DNA from: CAADGU01 sp964581605
GTDB taxonomy: Bacteria > Chloroflexota > Anaerolineae > Promineifilales > Promineifilaceae
Reading direction: 5' to 3'
Assembly: GCA_964581605.1 (NCBI GenBank)
Contig: CAZOPF010000004.1
Coordinates: 1-64,000 of the forward strand
Length of the DNA: 64,000 bases
A program made the position numbers and the translations under genes. How positions within the stretch are numbered: position 1 is the first letter of the stretch; every line of letters starts with the position of its first letter. Under the pieces are notes generated by a model. That model saw only the letters and a list, made by a program, of their open reading frames with translations, was not told the DNA's origin and did not search any database. Positions 50,971-59,648 of the stretch are shown here, piece after piece.

Positions 50971-53013
50971 ATGACCCTCCTCAAACCGAAAGACCCCGAA
51001 CTGCTGCCGGGCGCTAACCCGGAAACTGATTGCCAACCTGCTGTTGAAACCCCCACCTTGCCCCCATCTGATGAAGATGAGGACGGCCATGAACATGCTG
51101 TCACCTGGGCGGCGGTGGGCAGTGGGCCGGGTGGTAATACGCTGGATAGCTGGCGGCGACGGCCGTCAGGCTGGGCTGTCTGGCTGGAAAAAGTGGCACT
51201 GGCTATCGAGAAGCCAGTGAACCGTGCCATTGGCAATAACCGGCTGAACCCCTTCTACCACACCGGCCCGATTGCCCTCTTTCTGCTGCTGGTGGTGGGG
51301 CTGACCGGTTTTTATCTCTTCCTCTTTTTTCAATACGGGTATGAAGCCTCGTACAACGCGGTGGTGCGGTACGACAGCCAGTTCATTGCCCGCGCCATGC
51401 GTGCCATCCACCGCTACGCTTCCGGCGCGTTGGTCATCACCACCCTGCTGCACGCTTACCGTACCCTGTTCATGGAGCGGTTTCGCGGGCCGCGCTGGCT
51501 GGCCTGGGTGACGGGTATTGTGCTGACGGGCATCATCTGGCTGGCNNNNNNNNNNNNNNNNNNNNNNNNNNNNNNNNNNNNNNNNNNNNNNNNNNNNNNN
51601 NNNNNNNNNNNNNNNNNNNNNNNNNNNNNNNNNNNNNNNNNNNNNAAATGGCTGCCGGAGACGCATTGGCTGGCTGGTCTGACGTTGCTGCTGGCGGCGG
51701 CCGGTATTGCTTTTCCTCTCACGCTCCTGCCGGCGGCTAATCCGCTACAACTGCCAACGGCCGTGAGCCTGGACCCACTATTTCTGTTTTTCTTACCTGT
51801 GGCGGGGCAGGAGACGGCCGTTCTCCTCTGGTCGTCGCTCCTGGTCATAACCGTTGTAGCTCTGGCGCTGCCCTGGCTTTCGCGGGATCGTTCACTGCAC
51901 ACGGCCGCTGCTTTGCCAAAGGTCAATATCATCAAAGAGCGCTGCACCGGCTGTACCAAATGTGCTCTGGACTGCCCTTATGGGGCCATTACGATGGTGG
52001 AACGGCACGATGACAAACCGCACAAGTTTATCGCGATTGAAGACCCCAGCCTGTGTGTTTCCTGCGGCATTTGCGTGGGGTCATGCGATGGTGTGGCCGT
52101 GACAATGGGCGACACGCCGCCCGCCTTGCTGTGGGATGAGATCGCGCTGCGCCTGTCGCTGGCGCAGGCCAAATCCGAACAGCCGGTGAAACTCGTTTTC
52201 ACCTGCGAACGACATGCTGTGCATAATGGGCAGGTAATGAGCAACGGGCGCCAGGACACCGTGATTATGGCCCTGCCCTGTGTGGGAGTATTGCCGCCGG
52301 ATGTGCTGCCGCGAGCGTTGGAAGCGGGGGCGACGGCCGTGCAGATCATCGGCTGCCCGCCAGAGGATTGCCACAACCGGGAAGGCAACCTGTGGACGGC
52401 CCAACGGCTGCGGCGGCAGCGTGTACCGCGTCTGAAACGGCCGTATGCCCAGGCGCCAATTACGGCCGTATGGCAGCCACCGAATGAATTTGCTCATGCC
52501 CTGCACACACCGCCGGTTATGGCCGCCGATGAGGCAGGGCACATGCAACCCGATTATATGGCCTCGCGCCGTTACCATTGGCCGCTGACATGGCGGCATT
52601 ATGCGGTGGCTTTTGGGCTGCTGCTGCTGGTGTTATTAGCGCAGATATGGTTGACGGATGTGTGGGTAGGTACGGCCGTGAGCCAATCACCACAACTCCG
52701 CCTGATATTGCCTGATCCGGCCGCGCCGCTGGCCTTGCCACCGCAGCAAACCATTACCCTGCATCTGGATGTAGACGGCCAACCCCTTATCAGCCAGCCA
52801 ATTGGCCTGGAAGAATTGGACAAACCTGTTTTTGCCGCAGAGCCGTTGGCGGCGGGCACTCATCTGGTGCAATGGTGGCTGGAGTTGGGCGGGGATGACG
52901 GCCGTGTGATTTTGTTTGACGAAAGTGTGACAATCGCTCCTGGCGAGGTGCTGCGCCTGCAATATCAACCTGAGCAACCAATTCATTGCCGGGCGGCCGT
53001 CTGTGCAGAATAA
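50971..53013 (+). CDS. Cytochrome b / ferredoxin / MvhD-like fusion protein (contains assembly gap)
   Basis: An acidic N-terminus (DEDEDGHEH) leads to a cytochrome b N-terminal domain with haem ligands His147 and His161 (H-x13-H). A run of 100 N interrupts the rest of that domain. After the gap come two 4Fe-4S motifs (CTGCTKCALDCP at 325-335; CVSCGICVGSC at 362-372) and an MvhD/FrhD-type iron-sulfur domain (FTCERHA; LPCVGVLPPDV; IGCPPEDCHNREGN). A TM helix and an extracytoplasmic beta-like tail follow. It would connect a cytoplasmic electron donor or acceptor to quinone and the oxidase chain. The frame matches on both sides of the gap, but the gap's true length is unknown. It lies 52 bp after the cytochrome c gene. 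Confidence 0.82.
   Translation: MTLLKPKDPELLPGANPETDCQPAVETPTLPPSDEDEDGHEHAVTWAAVGSGPGGNTLDSWRRRPSGWAVWLEKVALAIEKPVNRAIGNNRLNPFYHTGPIALFLLLVVGLTGFYLFLFFQYGYEASYNAVVRYDSQFIARAMRAIHRYASGALVITTLLHAYRTLFMERFRGPRWLAWVTGIVLTGIIWLXXXXXXXXXXXXXXXXXXXXXXXXXXXXXXXXXXKWLPETHWLAGLTLLLAAAGIAFPLTLLPAANPLQLPTAVSLDPLFLFFLPVAGQETAVLLWSSLLVITVVALALPWLSRDRSLHTAAALPKVNIIKERCTGCTKCALDCPYGAITMVERHDDKPHKFIAIEDPSLCVSCGICVGSCDGVAVTMGDTPPALLWDEIALRLSLAQAKSEQPVKLVFTCERHAVHNGQVMSNGRQDTVIMALPCVGVLPPDVLPRALEAGATAVQIIGCPPEDCHNREGNLWTAQRLRRQRVPRLKRPYAQAPITAVWQPPNEFAHALHTPPVMAADEAGHMQPDYMASRRYHWPLTWRHYAVAFGLLLLVLLAQIWLTDVWVGTAVSQSPQLRLILPDPAAPLALPPQQTITLHLDVDGQPLISQPIGLEELDKPVFAAEPLAAGTHLVQWWLELGGDDGRVILFDESVTIAPGEVLRLQYQPEQPIHCRAAVCAE
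51546..51645. other. Assembly gap of 100 N
   Basis: Exactly 100 undetermined bases inside the cytochrome b part of the fusion gene. The round number suggests a scaffold placeholder. The missing part should hold the second haem His pair. Confidence 0.99.
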
Positions 53014-53103
53014 CCCTCTGGCCTCCTCCCCTTTCCGGTAGTTGCCCGTTTGCCGCTTGATTGGTCTAATAACATCTGTATCTCACCCTCCATTAAGGGC
53101 TTG

Positions 53104-54201
53104 ATGATGCACAACGCAGGTGTGATGACCCTTCTCCGTTTGTTGGCTTTTATGTTGGGATTGATCATAGTAGCAGATGTGGTCATTTCGGCCATCAAAA
53201 CGTTTTTAGTGCCACGTGGGGTGCAGGTATGGTTGACAGATGAAGTTTTCCGGGTAGTACGCAAGCTATTTACCCTGCGGCTGCTTGGCAAAAATTATGA
53301 GGAGCGGGACCATATCATGGCTTTTTATGCCCCACTCACACTGTTCCTCATGCCCATTTTGCTGCTGTTATTAATTCATGTGGGCTTTATGCTGATGTTT
53401 TGGGCGGTGGAGCCTCGGCCGTTTTTTGACATTTTTGAAATCAGTGGTTCATCCTTGCTCACGTTGGGGTCGGCCGAAGTGGAAACATTTCCCTCCAAAA
53501 TTCTGGAATTCACGGAAGCCGCCATTGGGCTGGTGCTGATTGCCCTATTGATTGCTTATTTACCCACGATTTATGGCGCATTTTCGCGGCGGGAAACGGC
53601 CGTGTCCGTATGGGATGCCCGCGCCGGTTCGCCGCCAACTGTGGAAGAGATGGTCGGCCGTGCCTTTCGCACTGGCGAATTGGGCGCCCTGCGGGACATC
53701 TGGCTGGAATGGGAAGTGTGGTTTGCCGAACTGGAAGAAAGTCACACTTCGTTAGGATCATTGGCTTTTTTCCGTTCACCTGTACCCAACCGCTCCTGGA
53801 TCACAGCCTGTGGCAACGTGCTGGACTGCGCTGCTTTCATCCTGACCACCGTAGACGTACCCTATGAACCGCGTGCTGCCTTTTGCCTGCGCTCCGGCTT
53901 TCTGGCGCTGCGCCAGATTGCCACCTTCTTCAAATTGCCCTATGATGCTGATCCCAAACAGGGCGATACGATCAGCATCGGTCGTGACGAATATGAAGCC
54001 GTCTGTGAATTATTAGCCAACGAGGGTGTGCCCCTTCGCCCGGATAGAGATGAAACCTGGCGGCACTTTGCCGGGTGGCGGGTGAATTATGATGCCGCCC
54101 TGCTGCAACTGGCAGCCCTGACGATGGCTCCCTACGCTCCCTGGATTTCTGATCGTTCGATAGCGAAACGACCAATAAGTGACCACAAGTTTCACCCGTA
54201 A
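53104..54201 (+). CDS. Channel-like membrane protein of unknown function
   Basis: The 365-residue protein has about four hydrophobic helices in the first 165 residues, followed by a soluble C-terminal domain of about 200 residues. Between helices lies ISGSSLLTLGSAEVE, then a helix LVLIALLIAYLPTIYGAF. This layout looks like the pore loop and inner helix of two-TM ion channels, but the TVGYG filter is not present. The soluble part (ELEESHTSLGSLAFFRSP; DEYEAVCELLANEGVPLRPD) is unassigned. ATG 53104 has AAGG six bases upstream. Confidence 0.7.
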   Translation: MMHNAGVMTLLRLLAFMLGLIIVADVVISAIKTFLVPRGVQVWLTDEVFRVVRKLFTLRLLGKNYEERDHIMAFYAPLTLFLMPILLLLLIHVGFMLMFWAVEPRPFFDIFEISGSSLLTLGSAEVETFPSKILEFTEAAIGLVLIALLIAYLPTIYGAFSRRETAVSVWDARAGSPPTVEEMVGRAFRTGELGALRDIWLEWEVWFAELEESHTSLGSLAFFRSPVPNRSWITACGNVLDCAAFILTTVDVPYEPRAAFCLRSGFLALRQIATFFKLPYDADPKQGDTISIGRDEYEAVCELLANEGVPLRPDRDETWRHFAGWRVNYDAALLQLAALTMAPYAPWISDRSIAKRPISDHKFHP

Positions 54202-54242
54202 AAATCTGGGCCACCTGTGGAAGATTTCCGGGAAAAAGAGGA

Positions 54243-54959
54243 ATGGAAAAAGTGCAACCACGTAAACAACAGACAGAGGATGAACGGCTGTTAGCCGGGC
54301 CAAATCTGGAGCCAATGCCTTATCACCTGACGGATACCTGGCGCATCCTGCGGGTGATGGGGGAGATGGTGGATGCGGTGGATTTGCTGGCGGAAGTGGG
54401 CACGGCCGTAACCATCTTCGGTTCCGCGCGGGTAAAACCGGGAGAGGCACAATATGAAATGGCAACGGCCGTTGCCCGCCTGCTGGGCCAGGCCGGTTTC
54501 AACATCATGACCGGCGGCGGCCCTGGCATCATGGAAGCGGCCAACAAAGGAGCGCAAGAGGCTGGCGTCGTCTCCGTGGGCTTGAATATCGAACTCCCCT
54601 TTGAACAGCGCCTGAATCCCTATATAGACGTAGGCAAAGAATTCCGCTACTTTTTCACCCGCAAAGTGATGCTGCTCAAATACGCCCAGGCGCTCGTCAT
54701 CTTTCCTGGCGGTTTTGGTACAATGGACGAAATGTTTGAAACGCTCACCCTCATCCAGACCGGCAAAATCAAAAACTTCCCCGTTGTCCTCTTCGATTCC
54801 GCCTTTTGGAGCGGGCTGGTAGAATGGCTACGCCACACCATGCTGGCCCAGGGCAAAATCCACCCCGCCGACCTGGAACTCTTCCATATTACCGACTCGC
54901 CCAATGAAGCCTGTACCATTATTAGCCAGGCACTAAGTGATCGTTTGCAAATAAGTTAG
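54243..54959 (+). CDS. LOG family protein (TIGR00730-type Rossmann fold)
   Basis: The 238-residue protein has the LOG motifs GGGPGIMEAANKGA and PGGFGTMDEMFE, plus FGSARV near residue 60. Family members are cytokinin-activating phosphoribohydrolases or PpnN-like nucleosidases that act on nucleotide 5'-monophosphates. The actual substrate is unclear. It begins 41 bp after the channel-like gene in the same direction. Confidence 0.9.
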   Translation: MEKVQPRKQQTEDERLLAGPNLEPMPYHLTDTWRILRVMGEMVDAVDLLAEVGTAVTIFGSARVKPGEAQYEMATAVARLLGQAGFNIMTGGGPGIMEAANKGAQEAGVVSVGLNIELPFEQRLNPYIDVGKEFRYFFTRKVMLLKYAQALVIFPGGFGTMDEMFETLTLIQTGKIKNFPVVLFDSAFWSGLVEWLRHTMLAQGKIHPADLELFHITDSPNEACTIISQALSDRLQIS

Positions 54960-55030
54960 CGATTGGGTAATTGGGTAATTAAGTAATTGAAGCGGCTAAT
55001 TACCAAATTACTCAATTACATCATTACGGC
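54959..55030. repeat. Phased 8-mer array, nine units
   Basis: GCGATTGG, GTAATTGG, GTAATTAA, GTAATTGA, AGCGGCTA, ATTACCAA, ATTACTCA, ATTACATC, ATTACGGC. The right four units are the inverse of the left ones about a central AGCGGCTA. It starts on the last base of the LOG gene stop. Confidence 0.85.
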
Positions 55031-55067
55031 ACGGTTACTAAAGGGAAAGGTTTAATAGAAACAGTTT

Positions 55068-55751
55068 ATGGACACCATACTTATCTCCCTCGTCCCCTAC
55101 ATCATCGGCAGCGCCGTGGTGCCGGTACAAATCATCATCGGCGTGTTACTGCTGCAAAGCCCCCGGCAGGGATTGTTAAAAAGCAGCGCCTACGTCGCCG
55201 GCATGACGGTTACGCGCTTGTTACAGGGGCTGGTCTTTGGCTTTGTTTTCGCCGCGTCCGGCGCGGCCACAGTTGACGGTAGCAGTGGCAAAAGCCTGGT
55301 CGTTTCCACTCTGTTACTGATATTGGGCGTTCTCTTGTTAATCGCGGCTTACAAAAAGTGGCGCAAAGAAGAAGACCCCGATGACCCACCCCCCAAATGG
55401 CTGACTATGATTGACAGCGCCAGCCCGCTCAAGGCATTTAGCATCGGCTTTTTGCTGCCGCTAATTGCCGCCAAGTTGTGGGTCTTCACCCTTAGCGCGT
55501 TGGCGACCATTGCCGACGCCCAATTGGGCCAGCCGGCCAGCACAGTTGTTTACCTGCTCTTTATTTTGCTGGCTCAATCCTTGCTGCTACTCCCCATTTT
55601 CATTCGTATCCTCATGCCTTCCCGATCAAAACCTGTTCTTGATGGGATCTCGGCCTGGTTGACCAAAAACAACCGTCCCATCGCCATTGTCGTCTCGCTT
55701 GTTTTTGGCCTCTTGTTTTTATACTCAGGCATCACCGGCCTGCTTTATTAA
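55068..55751 (+). CDS. GAP family membrane protein (LysE superfamily-like)
   Basis: The 227-residue protein has six predicted helices, a charged cytoplasmic loop after the third (KKWRKEEDPDDPPPKW) and the repeated half structure of GAP/LysE-type transporters (LKAFSIGFLLPLIAAKLWVF in the second half). Mycobacterial relatives address glycolipids to the cell surface. The substrate here is unknown. ATG 55068 has no close ribosome site; AAAGG lies 19 bases upstream. Confidence 0.75.
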   Translation: MDTILISLVPYIIGSAVVPVQIIIGVLLLQSPRQGLLKSSAYVAGMTVTRLLQGLVFGFVFAASGAATVDGSSGKSLVVSTLLLILGVLLLIAAYKKWRKEEDPDDPPPKWLTMIDSASPLKAFSIGFLLPLIAAKLWVFTLSALATIADAQLGQPASTVVYLLFILLAQSLLLLPIFIRILMPSRSKPVLDGISAWLTKNNRPIAIVVSLVFGLLFLYSGITGLLY

Positions 55752-55777
55752 AAGGTTAGCAACTGTAAAGCCCCTCA

Positions 55778-55840
55778 AGACTTGACAGGTTTTCAAGTTG
55801 ATTATGGGATGCGCTTTCCTGCTAGAAACCTGTCAGGTCT
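55778..55840. repeat. Inverted repeat AGACTTGACAGGTTT...AAACCTGTCAGGTCT
   Basis: Arms of 15 bases with one mismatch around about 30 bases. It is the third member of the AGAC...GTCT hairpin family. The stretch 55752-55939 otherwise holds only an 8-mer array before the kinase gene. Confidence 0.7.
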
Positions 55841-55895
55841 GAATAGTTAAAGGTTCGCTGTTGCCTCACGGCCGTACCATATGTTACATTTCCCT

Positions 55896-55935
55896 CATCA
55901 ATGACCCAATTACTCAATTACTCTATTACCCAATA
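55896..55935. repeat. Tandem 8-mer array ACCCAATT/ACTCAATT, five units
   Basis: CATCAATG, ACCCAATT, ACTCAATT, ACTCTATT, ACCCAATA. It ends four bases before the kinase ATG, in the place of the ribosome site. Same unit family as 2293, 27609 and 54959. Confidence 0.8.
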
Positions 55936-55939
55936 ACCT

Positions 55940-58318
55940 ATGATCCCCGAAAAAATCAACCGTTACGAAATTAAACGAGAACTGGGCCGGGGCGGTATGG
56001 CCACGGTCTACGAAGCGTATGATCCCCAATTCCAGCGCCCTGTGGCCGTCAAAATGCTGCCGCGTGAATTTTTGCATGACCCTGAATTCCGCGCCCGCTT
56101 CACCCGTGAAGCCCGCACCATTGCCGCCCTGGAACATCCGGCCATCGTGCCGGTTTATGACTTTGGCGAAGAGGACGGCCAACCCTTCCTGGTCATGCGC
56201 CTGATGACCGGCGGTTCGCTCAATGACCGGCTGGCAAATGGCCCCATTCCCATTGATGAGGCGTCTGACATTCTCAAACGTATCGGCTCGGCACTGGATC
56301 GAGCGCACAAACAGGGCATCGTCCACCGCGATCTGAAACCGGGTAACATTTTGTTTGACCATTACGGTGACGCCTTTCTGGCTGACTTTGGCATTGCCCG
56401 TATTGCCGCCGCCGGTTCGCAGCTTACGGCCAGCGGCAGTCTGGTGGGCACGCCCACCTACATGAGTCCTGAGCAGGTATATGGCAACAAGGAGCTAGAC
56501 GGCCGTTCCGACATCTACGCTCTGGGTGTGATCCTCTACCAGATGCTCACCGGCGAAATCCCCTTTGACGCCGACACTCCGGCACGCATGATGATGGCCC
56601 ATGTGATGAACCCCGTGCCCCACCTGGTGGACAAACGGCCCGATCTGGCCCCCTGTGACCTGGTGATCAGCAAGGCGATGGCCAAAGAGCCTGACCATCG
56701 TTTCTCCACCGCCTCTGACATGACCAACGAACTGACGGCCATCACCCAAAAGATGAAACAGCCGGATTTGACGGCCGCCACGCCCCCTCCACCGAGCACA
56801 CCGCCCCCACCCGCCGCCTCAACACCATCTGAGCCGGCCCCACCAGAACCCACCGCCGCCACCAGAGCAACAACGGCCGTGCCCGAACCCGCTCCTACCC
56901 TACCCCCTCGCCCTACCCCTGGAAAAGCGGGGGCTTCTTTTGAGGAACCTGCCTTTAGCGAAGAAGCCGTCCACACGGGCAGCACAAAGACGCCGGTATG
57001 GGTATTGGCGCTATTGGGGATCATTGCCATTTTGTGTCTGGGTGGCACGGCCTTTGGTGGGTATGTGGTGTTCAATTCATTGATGGCCGAGGAAACTGCC
57101 ACACCGACGGCCGTAACAACTATCAGTGAAGATGGCACGTCCGTATTTGAAACACTGGATGAGGCTACCCCAACAACGATGCCGTCGGCGACACCCGTGC
57201 CAACAGACACGGCCGTGCCCGAAGCCACACCACTGCCAACGGATACGGCCGTGCCCGTTCCGGATGACGCCATCGCCACCCGCCAAAGCCTGGAAGCCAC
57301 CCGCGCCGCCGCGGCCGGCAACCAGAATAACAACAACACCGGCAGCGATGTGGACGCCCAGGCCACCCGCGCCAGTCTGGAAGCCACCCGCAACGCCGAA
57401 ATCGCCAGCCAGCCTCTCAACCTCTTTGGCGAACTGGACGACAGCGACGCTTTCTTCCCGGCTGAAAGCGGCGAACTGCCCCATGACCCCGGCGATAACA
57501 CCATTGAAATGTACTATCCTGGCATCAATACTGATAACTTTGTTCTAGATGTCACCTTCCTCAACCCCTACCCCACCGAAGCGGGTGGGTGGGACTTTGG
57601 CGTCACCTTCCGCCAGGAAGAGCCGGATGAAGAACTGCGGCTCGTCGTGCGATCCGACGGCGAGTGGAATCTCAACAATCGCAGTTTAGACGGGGATCAA
57701 TTTGTCCAGGAAGGAGATGTTTCCGACATCCTGGATGTACGGCCGAATGAAGCCAACCAGTTGACGCTGATCGTGACCGGAGATCGCGGGGTTTTCTTCC
57801 TTAACGAGCAATTTGTCGCCACGCTCGATTTGACAGCGCGGGTCAATGAAGGTGAGATTGCGCTGGGCACAGGTTTCTACACTGACAATGAGCGGAACAA
57901 TGCCATCACCGAATATGAAAACTTTGCCATCTGGCCCCTGGAACCGGCATTTGGCCCGGAAAATGGCGAACTGGAACACGCCCTGGATGATTTGATCAAG
58001 CTGGATGAAGCGGGTGTGGAATTACGCAATTTTGTCGTCTTTGCCACATTCATGAATCCGTTTGCGGCCGCCGAAAACGATTTCGACTTTGGCTTCGCTT
58101 TCCGCGACGACAATGACGGCACCAAATACTGGCTGGTTATTGCCTCCGAAGGGGAATGGGAGTTAGTCGGCCGTTATGGGGATGCGGACAGCGATACCAC
58201 CCTGCAAAGCGGCAACCTCTCGAACCTGAATCTCGGCGAGGGTGAAAGCAATGATCTGGCACTCATTGTGTTGGGGGAAGTGGGCTTCTTTTTTGTCAAC
58301 GGCGAATTCATCGAACAG
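55940..58318 (+). CDS. Ser/Thr protein kinase with extracytoplasmic sensor domains, 3' end in gap
   Basis: 793 residues are visible before the gap. Residues 8-265 are a Hanks-type kinase: GRGGMATVYEAYD, Lys38 (VAVK), HRDLKPGNIL (Asp131), DFGIAR (Asp149), SPEQVYG. A Pro/Thr-rich linker follows, then one TM helix (about 355-380). A Thr-rich stalk contains the twofold ATRxSLEATR motif, and two copies of a beta-sandwich-like domain come next (DFGVTFRQEE and DFGFAFRDDN). It should sense something outside and phosphorylate Ser/Thr inside; the FHA proteins at 40937-42201 are possible readers. The apparent continuation beyond the gap is antisense to rpe and not real. Confidence 0.9.
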
Positions 58319-58418
58319 NNNNNNNNNNNNNNNNNNNNNNNNNNNNNNNNNNNNNNNNNNNNNNNNNNNNNNNNNNNNNNNNNNNNNNNNNNNNNNNNNN
58401 NNNNNNNNNNNNNNNNNN
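58319..58418. other. Assembly gap of 100 N
   Basis: Exactly 100 undetermined bases between the 3' ends of the kinase gene and rpe, both of which are cut by it. True length unknown. Confidence 0.99.
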
Positions 58419-59081
58419 CAAATCCGCCAGATTCTCCGCCACCGACTTTGGCCCCCCAAAAACGGCACTGCCCACCACCAAAACCGTTGCGCCTGCTCCT
58501 ACTACCTCGGCCGCATTGGCCGGGCTAATGCCTCCATCCACTTCCAACCAAGCCGTAGGGTTAACGCTATCAAGCATCTGCCGCAGCCGCCGAATTTTGT
58601 CCGTGCTGCCCGGAATATAACGCTGCCCGCCAAAACCGGGATTCACGGACATGATCAAAACCAGGTCTACCTCCGGCAAAATCTCTTCTAACGCCACCAA
58701 AGGCGTGGCCGGGTTGAGCGTCACACCCGCTTTCAGCCCCAAATCTTTGATCGCCTGAATTGTCCGGTGCAAATGGCGCGTGGCCTCCACATGCACCGTC
58801 AGCCGATCTGCGCCTGCCTGGGAAAACTCTTCCAGGAAACGGTCAGGCTCCTCAATCATCAGGTGGACATCTAAGAGCGTATTGGTTTCGTTAGCCAACG
58901 GCCGTAACGCCCGCACCGCCACCGGCCCAAAGGAGATATTCGGCACAAAACGGCCGTCCATCACATCCACATGCAGCCAATCCGCCCCCGCCGCCACCGC
59001 TTCTCGCGCATGAGCCTCCAACCGGGCAAAGTCGGCCGCTAAAATGGAGGGGGCTATCTTAATGTTTTGCACTCTTGCCAA
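58419..59081 (-). CDS. rpe: Ribulose-phosphate 3-epimerase, 3' end in gap
   Basis: 221 residues are visible, nearly the whole enzyme. It interconverts ribulose-5-phosphate and xylulose-5-phosphate. The TIM-barrel motifs are APSILAADFARL, LHVDVMDGRFVPNISFG, DVHLMIEEPDRF, VNPGFGGQRYI and EVDGGISPANA, with the catalytic Asp pair in VDVMDG and VDGG. The start is TTG 59081 with GGAGAG six bases upstream. Third gene of a leftward group after tkt and a GNAT gene. Confidence 0.95.
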
Positions 59082-59096
59082 TGTTTCTCTCCACCA

Positions 59097-59645
59097 CTAC
59101 CAAATACGCCCCGGTTGACATTCTATTGTTAGCCCTCGGTCCAAATCAAGCGCCGGTGTTTGCCCCAGCCGCAAGATCATCACCCCGGTTTGATCCGGTG
59201 TGGGAATCAAACCATGCTCATCCCGGCCGGCCAGCGGGCCGCGCCAGACTTCCCAACCCAGCCGGCTATAAAATGCCGTTCGCTCCGTTTCTAAACAGGC
59301 AATAGCATACTCATCAGCAATTTCGCCTGCCAGCCGACGCAGCAGGGCGCTCCCGTAGCCGCCCCCTTGATAGGCCGGTAGTGTAGCGACAGCATCTACA
59401 TAGGCTGTTTTCAAGATCGGATGACCTTCCGGTTGCAGCCAACGGGTTGTCACCAGCGCATGACCCACCAATAGCTCACCTCGATAAGCAAGGAAATGCC
59501 AGCCACCCGAAGGGACGTAAGAAAAAAGATGTTGGAAATCTTCTTCCTGATGCGCAGCAATACAAAGCTGGATAATCGCTGTTTGGGTAGCTTGATCTAG
59601 CTCTTCCGTCCGGGCAGAAGTGATGATAAACGACTCGGTACTCAT
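59097..59645 (-). CDS. GNAT acetyltransferase resembling aminoglycoside 2'-N-acetyltransferases
   Basis: The 182-residue protein has the GNAT acetyl-CoA loop ATLPAYQGGGYGSALLRRL and the C-terminal half FYSRLGWEVWRGPLAGRDEHG. The order of motifs (AYVDAVATLPAYQGGGYG; RLGWEVWRGP) resembles chromosomal AAC(2')-I enzymes, but that substrate is not shown here and many housekeeping GNATs look alike. It sits between tkt and rpe with spacings of 3 and 15 bp, so it is in the same transcript. Confidence 0.8.
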   Translation of the reverse strand: MSTESFIITSARTEELDQATQTAIIQLCIAAHQEEDFQHLFSYVPSGGWHFLAYRGELLVGHALVTTRWLQPEGHPILKTAYVDAVATLPAYQGGGYGSALLRRLAGEIADEYAIACLETERTAFYSRLGWEVWRGPLAGRDEHGLIPTPDQTGVMILRLGQTPALDLDRGLTIECQPGRIW

Positions 59646-59648
59646 GCC

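Noticed and set aside
56536..57504. 322-codon open frame opposite the Ser/Thr kinase
   Set aside because: The low-complexity Ser/Gly/Val translation mirrors the Pro/Thr-rich linker of the kinase.
58163..58691. Open frames running through the second N gap
   Set aside because: They exist only because N does not break frames; the right side is antisense to rpe.
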